Below, in pieces: positions 22,701 through 34,843 of a stretch of 64,000 nt of DNA. Below the pieces are notes generated by a model. It had not been told where the DNA came from, searched no databases, and saw only the letters and a program-made list of their open reading frames with translations. Numbering within the stretch: position 1 is the stretch's first letter; every line of letters begins with the position of its first letter. Position numbers and translations under genes: made by a program. This stretch comes from Scalesia atractyloides (taxonomy: Eukaryota > Streptophyta > Magnoliopsida > Asterales > Asteraceae), in NCBI GenBank assembly GCA_947069175.1, contig CAMTDV010000018.1, positions 41,986,869 to 42,050,868 of the forward strand, given 5' to 3'.

Positions 22701-24779
22701 TTACTTTTCATGTGCAGGGTTCCAAAGATCCAATTTGTTGAAGTAGAATCTGGATAATGGAGTTTCCATTCACCTAACTTATTCTGAAAATGTCATATCT
22801 TTGTCATTTTGAGGGGGAGTAGTTAAAAAGAAAGATTTGTCAAGAAGAAATTGTGAAAATCCACACCGTTGAAACAAAAAACTGATTTTATGTCAAAACC
22901 ATTTATTCTTTCACGTAAATGAGTTTAATGGTTTATCTGTGTTACAGGTGCAGATGCAGATGATATAAAAGGATCGGACGACGAGCTCTCATGATCCTCA
23001 TTGGTTTGTTATTCTTTTAGAATAGAATTTTTAAAATCTAAAATCCAAAAATACGTTTTTAGTTTTAGGGGGAGTAAGAAAAATATTTGGAAAAAATCAA
23101 AAACATATGAAAAAGTGGAAAATTCAAAAAGTACAAAAACATTGAAAAAGACAAAAAGAATTTGTTGTCACAAATTAAATGATAGTACATCAGTGGACTA
23201 TCACAGTATGCTAAAGAATTGAAAAGTTTAAAAGTGAGAAACAAGTCTTACTGTGGATGTGTCGATAGACTTTACACATTCAGTAAATTGTTTCTAAGAT
23301 ATAAACTAAATTTTACAACTGCTTAATCTTGTGGATTAACATCTCTCGGATATATGGACTTAGTACTCCGAAATTTCGTTTGTGAGATTGCCTGATTCTG
23401 ATATACGAGGTCTTTATAGATAGTTGATATCTGGGGTATTATACAAGTTCTTCTAATTTTGCGGAAGCAATAGCCTTGAACTTCTATAATACTTTTGCTA
23501 AAAACCCCGAAACTACATGCAAAGTTGAAAAGAATCGAAAGATCTAATCATTTGTAGTGCTTAAAAGATTCCTTAATTGGAACACATCTTTAAAGTCGAG
23601 CCTTCATCTCTTTGTCTGTACTGTAGTACTAACCTGAGCTCTCAAGGTCTCGCACAACCCAAATACAGATATCAATTACGCTATATTCACCTGTAAGATG
23701 AAATCTAGGGAATCTTGATACGGGAGTATGTTCTGAGATGGAAACCATTGTTAAGTTAAGTTTCATAATTCATATTTAACATATCTTGGAACAAGTGAGA
23801 AATGTGTTGAAGTTTAAGTGGACAAATATATCCACAATCTAGGTAAACGAGTTTAAAACTTAAAGTCTCAAAAAGGTCAACGGTACTGGTGATATGTCTC
23901 AAACAACTGATATGATCCTTAGACACGAATTCACAAAAAGATGTCTGTAAATATGTTTGTACATAGTTTACTAAAGTTCTGTAAATAGTTTACTCGCTTT
24001 ACAAATTAAAACCAAAAAGATTTTCAGTGTGTTTTAGCATAAACTTCCTAAAAATACAAACAGATTTTGTTTCTTCATTAGTTTCTACAAGCCAATGATG
24101 GAGAATGGTTCTTCGAAGTCTGGTAAGGTGCTATAATGATGAAAATCTTAACGACATCTGTTTTAAAATCAAAATGATCGAAAGTGTTGAAAAGTTCATT
24201 AAATTGAAACTTTAAAATTTAAGAAAAACATCAGGTTGTTCACAACGGGTCGAACCGAGGTCATTAATTTGGACTTGGTAGACAAAGGTTAATCAAGGTC
24301 ATTAACTTGGACTTGGTCAACTAAGTGGATTTCATAATTAATAAACATAAGAATGGTCAAGGTTTTAAATGTAAACATTGTTCAAGGTCATTAATTTGAA
24401 CTTGAATAACTAAAAGGTTTGAAAAGATGAAAAGGAGATTAATATTTGAAATGTTGATGTTACAAAATTTCAAAAGTTTGAATCTGAAAGGTTTATTTGA
24501 ATGTCTAAGAACTTTGAAACAGAAGTAAAGTTTTAGAAGGAGCTGGATAAAACGTTGAAGAATACAAGAAAGCTCAAAGCAAGGGGGAGTTTGAAGAGAA
24601 TAGCTTACAGCAAGGGGGAGCAAGGTGATTAAAAGTTTTATCAAGACTAACTCAAGAAATAGAGAAGGTCTGAAGATCAAGAAGTTAAAGTTTATTCAAG
24701 GATAAAGATAAAGACTCAGGAGCTTATTTGAAGTCAAATGACTAGCAAAAATGACTATGGAAACATCCAAGGGGGAGTC
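22701..24779 (+). other. B 3' region: protease remnant, several purine tracts, hairpin
   Basis: After the gag stop comes GTGCAGG and a short remnant of the protease segment ending at the position of DSGA (about 22750-22765). Homology to pol then stops. A TTTGTCATTTTGAGGGGGAG segment follows (22801-22820). The last codons of pol (GSDDELS) appear near 22970. GGGGGAG tracts occur at 22813, 23068, 24583, 24613 and 24771; the last abuts the LTR. The hairpin-capable GATAGT...ACTATC segment is at 23181-23202. No open reading frame of note is present. Confidence 0.75.
24769..24779 (+). other. B polypurine tract
   Basis: AAGGGGGAGTC directly before the 3' LTR, identical to the tract of A. Confidence 0.9.
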
Positions 24780-25203
24780 TGTTAGTGCATATGTCTGTTG
24801 CCTACGTCATTGTATATCGAGTCTGAGTGATTAGAGGTTAATCTGTTAGAAACGAGGTGTATTTATGAGTGTAAAGGGTCAAGTTAGCCTGGAACTAAGT
24901 TGTAAGAACAAGTTCGGCCGAACTTGTTCAAGACAAGTTCGCCCGAACTTGTTCACCTTCCAAGCGAACTTGCAACCCTATAAGTAGGTGCCTTGGGTTT
25001 TCATTTGTAAGAGGTAGCAACTTTGGCACAGAGACGGCAAAGCTCTGTCGGATCCGGAATTGGAATGTATTGAACAATATTGATCAATAAACAAACATTA
25101 AATGAGTAATTCTTGTTATTCGGTTAACACGTCATTAGTTACCGCCTACTCGAACGTTAGATACAAATCTAGGTTCCTATGCTAAAGGAGGACGGTCCTC
25201 ATA
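24780..25203 (+). repeat. B 3' LTR
   Basis: 424 bases, starting TG. The end reads CATA where the 5' copy reads CACA, so the terminal CA has changed to TA. Two palindromes (24909-24926 and 24934-24951) precede a TATA-like box (TATAAGTA, 24979-24986). The target duplication follows at once. Confidence 0.92.
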
Positions 25204-25208
25204 AAATT

Positions 25209-26506
25209 TGTCAAGGTATGGTTTACATACTCGGTTCATGAGGTCCATGAACATAGCAGGTGCTCTGGTTAACCCAAAAGGCATAACCAGGAATTCGTAG
25301 TGGCCATAACGAGTTCGAAATGCTGTCTTAGGAATATCGTCCTCGGACCTTCATTTGATGGTAACCTGACCGAAGATTTATCTAAGAAAAGTATCGAGCT
25401 CCTTGTAGCTGATCAAAAAGATCATCGATTCTTGGAAGAGGGTAACGATTCTTAATAGTGACCTTGTTCAACTTTCGGTAGTCGATACACATTCGGAAGT
25501 TACCGTCCTTTTTCTTCACAAACAAGACTAGGGCTCCCCAGGGAGAATAGCTAGGACGGATAAAATCACGATCAAGTAACTCCTGCAGCTGTGTCGATAG
25601 TTCTTGCATGTCGGACTGTGCAACATGATATGGGGCCTTGGCAATGCATGCTGTTCACGGTATTAAGTCGATGCGAAACTCGACTTGCCGATTAGGCGGA
25701 AATCCAGGCAATTTCTCCGGGAACACGTCAGGGCATTCACATACTACCGGGATGTCTTCAATATGCTTCTTAGCTGGTTCCTCGGTCATGACGCTGGCCA
25801 AAAACACGTCACTTTCTTGTCGTATGCACTTCAACGCCTTGAGGTGAGATATGAGGTTCAGCGTGGTACCTAACTTCTCTCGTTGTACCATAATTGCATC
25901 CATGGGGGATAAAGGAATCTTCACAACCTTTTGATCACACAACACTTCCGCATGATGGTAGGACAGCCAGTCCATTCCTATGACGATATAAAAACTACCC
26001 AATTCTACTGGTAAAAGGTCGATAGTAAATTGGTAACCGTTAAGGGTTATAGGGCAATTAACAATAAATTGGTGACTGGTGATTGGTTTCCCGCTGGCAA
26101 GTTCGACGGTATGAGGTTGTTTTAGGTCAATAGCAGGCATATTCAAGAGTGGCAAAAATGCAATCGACACATAACTTCTATCGGCTCCTGTATCAAATAA
26201 CACTGAAGCAAATTGTTTGGAAACGAGGAACGTACCAGAATCCACAATGGGATCCTGGCGTGCATCACCAGGTCCCATGACAAAGGCATGACCTCGAGCT
26301 GCATTCGAGGTAGATGCTTGGTTCTGGATGTTCCTTCCTGCCATTTGCTGGGCTAAATTCGGACAACTATTACAAAAATGCTCCGTGCTGCCACATCCAA
26401 AGCATGCACTGGGATAAGTAACTTGTTGGGTTGATTGTCGGGGTCGCTGCTGAAGGGGTTGAGGCCTAGGGGGTTGGAAACGAGTTGGTTTGGGATTTGG
26501 TTCCAT
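25209..26506 (-). pseudogene. T pol N-terminus: zinc knuckle, protease, start of RT
   Basis: A long frame at 25655-26506 carries a CCHC knuckle (CFGCGSTEHFCNSC, near 26395), then aspartic protease with LFDTGADRSYVS (near 26200), ending with the DVFPEKLPGFPP segment that leads into RT in gypsy elements. RT continues at 25382-25609 with LLDRDFIRPSYSPWGA, VKKKDGNFRMCIDYRKLNK and YPLPRIDDLFDQL. A stop follows ARYFS, and the frame decays up to the B insertion at 25208. The remainder of RT, with the FIDD site, resumes at 18484. Confidence 0.9.
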
Positions 26507-27493
26507 GGAAATCTTACAGTCTTTGGCGAAATGCTCATTGTTATGACATCAAGCATATCACTGCTTGGAATGTACAAGAGTGGTGGAAAGCGCACTTGTT
26601 GCACTTTGGGGCCTATCCTTTGGTGCCTTCTAAGTTACCCATGGTGGTAGTCATGGCATAGCTCTGGCTGGTGGCTCTCCCCCTCTTTGGTGCTGATGCC
26701 CTGGCGTGACTGCTCTCAGGGGCTTCTCGTTTATTCTCGGTCTTCTCTCCGGGCATGTTAAAATCTTATGCCTAACCATGTCATACATAACAGTACCTGA
26801 CCTGGCTACTACCTTGTTCATGGTCTAGTATTACACCGAGTTAATGATACTCTTCACTTATGGGGCCAGACCCCAGATATACCTTTCAATCCTCTTGGAC
26901 TCTGGTCGGACCATGTCTGGCAATATGCGTGCCAGTTCATTGAAGCGATCTATGTAACCTGCGTGCTCAGCATCTTGCATCTGCAGGTTCCAAAACTCAT
27001 GTTCAAGCTTCTGAATTTCATGGGCTGGACAGAACCTTTCCTCATCAGTACCTTAAGATCATCCCAAGTCATAGCATTAATCGCGTCTTGTCCGCGAGTT
27101 TGAACAATAGTGTTCCACCAGTTTAAAGCATGGTCGGTAAAGGTACAAGTTGTATACTTAATTGCACAATCACTGGGACAATTACTTATGTTAAGTACTG
27201 ATTCCGACTTCTCGATCCATTTCACAAACCCATTTGGTCCTTCAGTTCCATTGAATTCCATCGGTTTGCTTTCCATGAAATGCTTATATGTGCAAATCGG
27301 CCTACCCTTATTCTGATTATTGTTTTGATTATCGTTCTGGCCTACCGGTCCGGTTTGCGGATTCGGTTGCGGGTTAGCATTAATACCGGCGCTAACCAGC
27401 GCCACAATCGTGGGAATAACAGCCTGGAATTGATGCCGCTATCATTTGTGCAATTTCTGCCTCGGTCATCTGTGGTGCGCGTTTCGGGGCCAT
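26507..27493 (-). pseudogene. T gag
   Basis: The start is the ATG at 27493 (MAPKRAPQMTEAEIAQMI), a common opening for Tekay-like gag. A frameshift near 27410 moves to the frame at 26950-27405, which holds the retrotransposon gag core (CTYKHFMESKPMEFNGTEG, then WWNTIVQTRGQDA). Another frameshift near 27030 breaks the LARILPDMV and ERYIWGL part (26880-26950). A CNKCAFHH segment near 26585 is the remains of a first zinc region. The capsid would assemble the particle. Confidence 0.85.
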
Positions 27494-27628
27494 TCTATTA
27501 TAAACAATAGATGTATATGTATCCATGTCACGTATCCAGTTAAAACATATCACATATTCAGCTAAAACACATCGCACACTTCATCACACACATGAGTCCA
27601 CGACACATACAGTCAAAAGCATCGTCAT

Positions 27629-27662
<34 letters not shown>

Positions 27663-29214
27663 ATATATATACATGTTATGTATATATATATATGTATATG
27701 TATATATATATATGTATATATATATAATATCGTCATCATACAAGCGTCAAAATTTGCACATAGACTTAACCCATAAGGGCCAGTGTTTAAATGTGATGTC
27801 AAAACAAGTCACCAAAGTGACGTACATACATCATATCACAACGACACGAACTACGAGAACCCAAAAATACTATGACTATATCACCACCTCGACATGGGCA
27901 TAACCCAGTGCTTGGTAGGATGTACAAAAGATACATCACCTCTATCCATTCTAAAAAGAAACCATACTATGAATGCCACATCCACCATGCCAACCCTCCA
28001 AAACCTACTACCAATCCTACAATGGCACCAATACATCCGTATACCAACGCCTGGAAATGATCATACTCATGATGAACATATCCCATACCCTACTGTAAGG
28101 CAATGATCGCCTGCTGTAAGATGATCAGGTAGTCTCCCATCTACCACATCTGTTGCTCATCCTCATCCCGCGCCATCCGTAACAATGAAATCTGCTCAAA
28201 TAGAAACCCCATCAAGCTGCTCTTAGTGATGGGAGCAGGCACCTCCTCAGGAGGAACGGGTATGCCCTAGACGGGGGGGAAGGCTCTCTAAATGGCTGGG
28301 AAGGGCCACCTCGCTCGTAAGTGTGAAAAGGAAAAGGGTCTTCCCGAGGTGGTGTCTGAAAACGGGCGGTAAAATGCTGCTGTGTCCCTATGGGTACAGG
28401 TATCGGACGAATAGGGGAAACGGGTGGTGTAAAAACAGGCACAGGGACAGGCACCCTCTGACAAGCCCTCTGTCGGAGGCCATGGGTGGGTATCTCGTAG
28501 GGACTAGGTGAAGAGAGTGAGTAAGCACTCCAGGTAGAAAGAGTATAAGGGTCAGGGGGAGTCTCTGGTGTAGGTAACCTAGGTGCTACCGGCTCCCACT
28601 CCTAATGCCCCGTGGCGGGAGTATGGCTCTGAGGAATAGGTCCTACTGGTATAACAACATCAGGCTATGACTATGCTCCGAGGAGCTAGTCGGATGATGT
28701 GATGGCGAACAGTAGGCGCTCGAGACCTCTCTCTCGCGCCTAGTATGAGGTCTGGGTGGTTACGGACCACAACAATAACCAGAAGGATCTGGCAAGTAGC
28801 TCGATGTCAAGAGGGCTGTCAATGGATCCTCCTAAGGATCGGTCTCCGTATGAGAAGTAGTCTGGCGACTCGAATGATGCGACATAATACCTGTAACAAG
28901 AGAAAACCACATACAACGCTGATTCTACTGACCGAATAACCGAAACTCAACATTTCACAGATATACACATAAGTACATATTGCACAAAACTTTTATTTTA
29001 AGATTCTAGAAATTATAGTGGGTCTGGTGATGTTAGTATTCGCATTCCCTTCTTATCTCAATGACGTTTCCAAAATTCCCAAGTATAAACAGATAAATTA
29101 TTATGTTCCGGACCACAATACTTTATTTGCCTCACCAGGGCTTCCTGGTAATAGCCACACTACTCAGTCTCTAGAGGTTCTAAGGGTGGGGAGACATGGT
29201 TCGCTATAACCGAA
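27494..29214 (-). other. T leader, non-coding
   Basis: About 1.7 kb between gag and the primer site. It contains the AT microsatellite and Pro- and Gly-rich low-complexity frames but nothing I can support as a gene. Confidence 0.6.
27627..27730. repeat. AT-rich microsatellite
   Basis: About 100 bases of (AT)n with interspersed C and G (TATACATATA-like), in the T leader. It generates spurious YIYIYI frames on both strands. Confidence 0.95.
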
Positions 29215-29226
29215 GGCTCTGATACC
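29215..29226 (-). other. T primer binding site (initiator-Met tRNA)
   Basis: The minus strand reads GGTATCAGAGCC, separated by six bases from the LTR end (CGGGGTGTGACA in element orientation). Confidence 0.85.
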
Positions 29227-32200
29227 TTCTTCTGTCACACCCCGACTCACAGCGGAAGATAAATGCAGGGTGCAGACACATGGTAGTTTCCCCATAATTT
29301 AAAAACATGATATCATATAAAAAGGGAGCTTCGGTTAAAACATATTATAAAGTACATATTACACACCACAATTCAAGTACGGTACTACGAGCTACTACAG
29401 CTCTTATTCTGCTTCAGTTTACTACCCAAGCCATCCACACGCACATTCCTTACTCTTGCTTCGCTTTACCTGAAATGCATGTTTGTTTTAAAAAGAGGTC
29501 AGCTAAACGCTGCGTGCGTTCCACTGGTTTAGTTATTGTGGAACCATATGTATAAACACGTTTAATTTCACTGGTCACAGTCATAGTCACAGATGGAATT
29601 ACACGAGGACACAAGTGAAACCTTGACCTGTCATAGTCACTCCGTGTCAGACAGACACATCATCACACCGGGTCGTGTCACCACAAACACTTCCCACCGG
29701 GCCGTGTCAAGACAGGCACGTCATCCCGGCAACTGAGTCATGTAAAGTTCCTTGTTCCCCTGCAGTTATGCCTAACAACGTAACCAAGTTTAGGACGCGT
29801 GCAGTTGCCTAGTCACCGACACACAGTGTCACCTAGACACTGCCTGGAGCAACTGGGTTTGTCAGACCAATAGTACTATCCACTGCCCGCGGCTTACGCT
29901 AATCACTTGTAGAGGGGAGGTAGTTCATGTGTTAGATAATCACATCATCACAAGTTGGTGCAATTAGCACAGTTTCGTAACATGCAAGTCATTCCAGAAA
30001 ACAGTGAGACAGTTTACAAATGGGAGAGTAAAAATCACTCCCAAATTGGTGTATTTAACATAGTTTTTGACATGCAAGTCCCCAAAAGAGAGTAAATCCA
30101 TCCAAAAGTGGGGAAGTGAAACTCACTGTGTTAGTAGGAGTCTCAACAAACGGATGATCTAGCCACTAGATCAACTTTAATATCACACATGCAAGTATGG
30201 ACTCAAATCAGTATCTAAGTTGGTAATGGTTATAACTTGGATCTGGTCAGGATTTTTTACTCCGGATCGAGTCTATGGGACACTGCATGGTGATGGATGT
30301 TAGGGTAGTATTAGTTTTCAGAGTGGCTTCCGGGCACCGTTTCGCGTGCCAGCCAAAGTCAGTAGTTTAACATGTTTTGATAATGGTACGGGAATACCAA
30401 TAGTGCCAACACGTTGTCATTTAAGAACGACTAACTTTTCATTAAGGGAGTTTGAGTGTTTGGGAGTTTAAGTTGCCCAAATTTGAGTTTCCATTTTTAC
30501 TGTCGGGAATTATCCCGAACTGTCTTAGGACACTCCCTTAGTGCCTAAGTTGCCCGGGACATTCCTGGAATACTCCCGGTGTTCCAGTTTTACGGGTTGG
30601 GTCAGCTCCCAGTTCCGGCAGGTTCGTCATACGATAAACTGCCGAAATTGATTTAGAATAACTCATTTTTAATTCAATAAATTCCCATTTAATCTATAAT
30701 TTGAATAAAATCTGTAAATTTTTATAAAAGTCTGTAAAAATCTGTAAATTTTGGGAAAAATAATTTTGGAATTTATTTTGGCCTTTTCCTAATTTAAATA
30801 AATTATTTATAAAACAATGTTAAATCAAATAATTAAAATTAATTATCATTAGTGGTCCAAAATTCCCAAAAGATTCCAGAACATCCTTTACATGTCCCGG
30901 AACTTCTTACAAAAAATTGAGATTTTTCTGATTTGGTTTCGGTGCGTTTCCGGCTACCGAAAACTCGCAAAAATGCGGATTTTTAACCCAAATCAAAATT
31001 CAACCAATGGACTCCGAAATTCCCATAACATTCCCCATATGTTCCTTACTGTCTCTGTAAAATTTGGTGATTTATTGAATTTGTATGATAATTTTTCTGA
31101 AATTCTTTCGGTAAAACAGTAAAAATTTCACCAAACATTTTAGAAAATACCAAAAATTCTAAAATTTTAAGTGGACCTTCCTGACAATACCCTACATCAT
31201 CACACCAAATTTCAGCTCAATCAAGGTATCACCGACCAAGTTATAGTCAAAACAATAATTTGCTTACTCTAGATTCGGTTTTTGGGCGATATACCTAGTG
31301 AAAGCTCCGTTTCCGCAGGTTATTCTTCAGTGCAGAAGGATGTAGGAGCTATATTAAGTATCTACACATCAAATACAATCCAAATATGCTAGAACTTAGA
31401 TCAATCAAGCTTTATTTCATGGTTTTTCGGTTAATCGAATAGTTATGCGATTTTTGTCGAATAAGTGTTGATTAGGGTATCAAACCCCAAAGTTTTGTGA
31501 CCATGGCTGCCTATAACACCAGAAAATTCCCAAGGTGTTCTTATTCAGCCTATAAACTTGTTTAAACTTCCAAATTTCATGGATTAAAACGAGTTTTTCG
31601 GGTATAAATCGCGTTTAATCGAGAAATATCAATCAAAACCACTTGAAACTCATAAGGCACTAGGTCCGCGTCCAATCCTATGTGAGCATGCATCATCATC
31701 AAACTTGGTTTCCTGAAACATATGTGAAAACGAGTCAGCAAAAAAATGTCGGCGAGTACATAGGTTTTGTGAGTGTGTCAAATTCATGGCCTTGTATATG
31801 TATTGCAATACCTCGTCAAACTGCTAGAGTCGTTAATTGAAAACCTTTTTATCAAAAGTATTTGGTATTGCAATGATAACTAGCCACCTAAAACAAGTTA
31901 GTTGTAGTTTATAAAAGACTTGTAGCCATGAATCTTGACCAAAACATTTGTTTCGTAAATTCGAGTAGTAAATCGTCTTGAAAGAAACCTTGTATGGTTT
32001 ATATCTTTAATTGAAAATTGTAGCACATCATTGTTCGAAAATCTTTGTTTCAAGTGATTAAAATAAGGCCACGGTATGCAATACAATAAAAGCACTTATA
32101 TATAAGAAGTACCATCGGCGTATCTACCATGCTTTTATTATATTACACCTGTCACGTTACCATAAATCAATCGTTCATTGTTCGTGTCATAAACCAATTG

Positions 32201-32509
32201 TTCATCGTCCTTGTTATAACCCAATCGTCCATTGTTTGTGTCATAAACCAATTGCTCATCATTCGAGTTACCGTCCTTGTTTTAATTGTGAAAACTTTTG
32301 GTCGTTTCGGTGAATACATTCAAACCTGTGTTGACTCATCTATACCACCAAAGCGTATTAGTTGCAATAACAAACCTCCAAAGAGTGCGGTCATTCCCTA
32401 AACTACCCTCCAAATTCCAGTGAATAGCCTAGTAATGGAATTGTCAGTTCTATGGTATCATAACTTACTACTGGTCGGCCTTGCCAAAGCTAATGAATGT
32501 CATTCGTGT

Positions 32510-32922
32510 TGTAGGTCCGTTGTACGGATCTTTCGGGTCCTAATTTGGCAAACCTAAGTTAAACGTGCGGAATCCGTTTGCATAAGCGACAATGTATACA
32601 AGTTTATTACTGATTAATCACTGTTTCACTAATGTGTAGACGTTATAGATCCTGGAAACACTTGGATAGAGCTTCGCCTCTGTCGTGATAAAATATTTGA
32701 ATATTACAAATGAAATGACAAGGCTCCTATTTATAGGATGTCAAGTTCGCTGGTGGGATGCAAGTTCGGGCGAACTTGCTTAGTCAAGTTCGGCTGAACT
32801 TGACAACAAAACATACAATTCAAGCGAACTTGGCCTAAAACATACATAAACTTCGTCATTTCGCTCCTAAATACTGACTCGGTATAATACGATGACGTAG
32901 GAAAGAGACATATGCATCAACA
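32510..32922 (-). repeat. Solo LTR of the D type
   Basis: 413 bases, TG to CA, flanked by a perfect CGTGT duplication (32505-32509 and 32923-32927) with no internal region. It is of the D/E outer-LTR type (TGTAGGTCCGTTG start). Palindromes at 32761-32778 and 32785-32802 lie upstream of TATAAATA (minus strand, 32728-32735). It arose by recombination between the two LTRs of a lost element. Confidence 0.93.
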
Positions 32923-34171
32923 CGTGTCATGTATATAACGCACCAACAAGTTCGTTCACATTATTGAAATTGTCGTGTTAAATATAAACCATAGCATTTG
33001 TAAATAGAAAGCTTGAAAACAACTTGCACATATGAGTCACCCCAAAACATTTGCAAAACATAAAAGAGGGGAACTATGTGCTCACTTGTGATTGCAAAGA
33101 AATCTTGGATCATGATCAAACAAGCTCAAAAGTCTGAGAAATCAAATGTGTCCTAAAATCGGATAATTGTGTAAATATCGGGACTTATTTCGGCGGATCG
33201 GATAGAATGAGGTCTTGTAAAGCAAATGAGTGTTGGAACTCATATAAAATGGTTCATCAAAGTTAACATTCTGATTTGAAACGAATCCTAAGTGATTTTG
33301 ACCCATAATGGCTCCTTAAGGTTGTTTACGCTAGTTTAACGATTCACTTGCGTAAACATGTGTTTGGATGGCTAGATATGTGTTATGATAAGCCTACTAT
33401 GTCAAAACATGTTTGATTAACTTGTAACATCATTTTATATGTAAAAACATTGGTCATTAATTCTTAAAGTTGATTATGCACGAAAAGGGCATTTCGGTCA
33501 TTTATAAAGGCATAATAAGCGACTTAACATAATACTAACCAAACGACGTGACCATAAGGTATAACCTCAGAGGGTTATTTCCTATACAACTATGGTCAGA
33601 TATATATGTTTGGTTGGATCCTAATATCGACCAAACATGTCAGATTCGAAAGTCAAAGCGGTGGTCAAGACCGCTAGACTTACGACCCTAAATAAGCACT
33701 AAACTAAAAGTGATGAGTTAGACATGTTTTGACATGTCTAGCTAAGTTATAAAAGTGTTTTGGTATCAAAACAAAGTGTCTTGATACCCGAAAATAGTTC
33801 CGTCATATAATGCGCACTTTGCGCATTATTGACCGAAACTTTGACTCGTCACTACAACTAGTAAACGTGGTAATCAGTAGGCATGATCGCTATGAATCAT
33901 AACTATCGTGATTACGATCACGTTACAAAGTCCAATTGGACTTTGTCTTGACCAATTAATGGTCAAAGCTGAAAGTCAAACACTGTTTGACTTTTAGCTT
34001 GAAATAGCTAAATAAATGAAACAAGACAAGGAATGAGCACTTACTTGTATTGAAGAACACTTTGAAGAGCTCCAAGAAGAAGAATGCTCATATGGGAGGC
34101 CTCCACAAAGGTGGTAGCACTCCAACTTAGAGCAAGAGGAGAAGAAGAAGGAAATGAGAAAGGATGCAAGC

Positions 34172-34179
34172 TATTTATA
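34172..34179 (-). promoter_or_regulatory. T LTR TATA box
   Basis: TATAAATA on the minus strand, followed downstream by a CT-rich stretch typical of a transcribed leader. About 200 bases upstream lie two dyads with CTTACGG/CCGTAAG arms (34354-34370, 34376-34396). Confidence 0.5.
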
Positions 34180-34843
34180 GTAATCCTGAGGCCATGAGAA
34201 CAATATACATGTCCCTTGAGGTGTTATGATCTTATGAGGTCCTAACAAGTGTCAAATGCAGGTGAAATGGTGGCAAAATCAATTTGCCTGCTGTCCAAGG
34301 AGTAAACAAGAGGCTGCCACCTTGTTACAAGAATTCTAATGAGCTGGAGGGGTCCTTACAGACCGTAAGGGCTTTGGGCTTACGGTCCGTAAGCCCTTTA
34401 GCTGGTAGAAACTTTCAAAAACTGGCAAAACAGGCCCCTAAACTTGTTTTTGACGCGTTTGGCACTTCTAACGCCCGTTAACCTGATTTTTAAGATTTAT
34501 AAGGATGATAAAACTTAGGGAACTTGAAATATGTCCAAAAATGTATCGGGTGTCGGTTGTTTGGTCGTACGGTTGCGGTTTTCGATTAATTACGACGAAA
34601 ATCAAAACGATCGCGCACATGACAGTAAACGCGTAACAAATGATAATTTTGCATTCCAGACATTAATATACAAGATTTTAATGATTACAAAAATTTTGGA
34701 TACGTGTACATGTCCCGGATGTAATAATTGAATATGTGCAATTGTCATGATAAATAAATAAAACTCATAAATAAAACACAAAATTTCATTGATTGCTAAC
34801 TTGTTTGTAATCGTTACATGATCGAATCACCACAAATGTCACA

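Larger units (their letters stand above)
18485..25203 (+). mobile_element. B: gag-only (pol-less) Sirevirus-type element
   Basis: B spans 6.7 kb between LTRs at 18485-18907 and 24780-25203, with a perfect AAATT target duplication at 18480-18484 and 25204-25208. It has a Met primer site, a palindrome-array leader, a long decayed gag, a remnant of the protease active-site region and then non-coding sequence to the polypurine tract. Integrase, RT and RNase H are absent. Gag and the 3' region are clearly related to A and C. It interrupts the T RT just before the FIDD catalytic residues. Confidence 0.9.
949..34843 (-). mobile_element. T: nested Tekay/Del-like chromodomain Ty3/gypsy element
   Basis: Element T is read from right to left: 5' LTR (29233-34843), primer site (29215-29226), leader, gag (26507-27493), protease and RT (25209-26506), RT and RNase H (17462-18484), integrase and chromodomain (1680-2941), polypurine tract and 3' LTR (949-1645). 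It is split by element A and element B, each with a target duplication, and its LTRs hold a solo LTR and the Tat-like LTR. Rejoining across A and B restores gypsy reading order, which is direct support for a single element. The chromodomain and gag type indicate the Tekay/Del branch. The assignment of the far end of the 5' LTR is less sure. Confidence 0.75.
29233..34843 (-). repeat. T 5' LTR, very long, with a solo LTR inside
   Basis: In element orientation the LTR ends ...GGGGTGTGACA at 29233, next to the primer site. A matching start TGTGACATTT is at 34843, next to F gag. Removing the solo LTR leaves about 5.2 kb, which is long even for Tekay LTRs. A TATAAATA box on the minus strand (34179-34172) is followed by a pyrimidine-rich CTTCTTCTTCTC leader, which supports the right part being a U3/R of an LTR in this orientation. 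The right boundary is inferred and the region could hold two related LTRs. No genes are seen. Confidence 0.5.

Noticed and set aside
27525..27903. YIYIYI-rich frames on both strands
   Set aside because: They come from the AT microsatellite in the T leader.
28212..28454. Pro-rich minus-strand frame of 80 codons
   Set aside because: Low-complexity sequence in the T leader, with neighbouring frames open as well and no recognisable domain.
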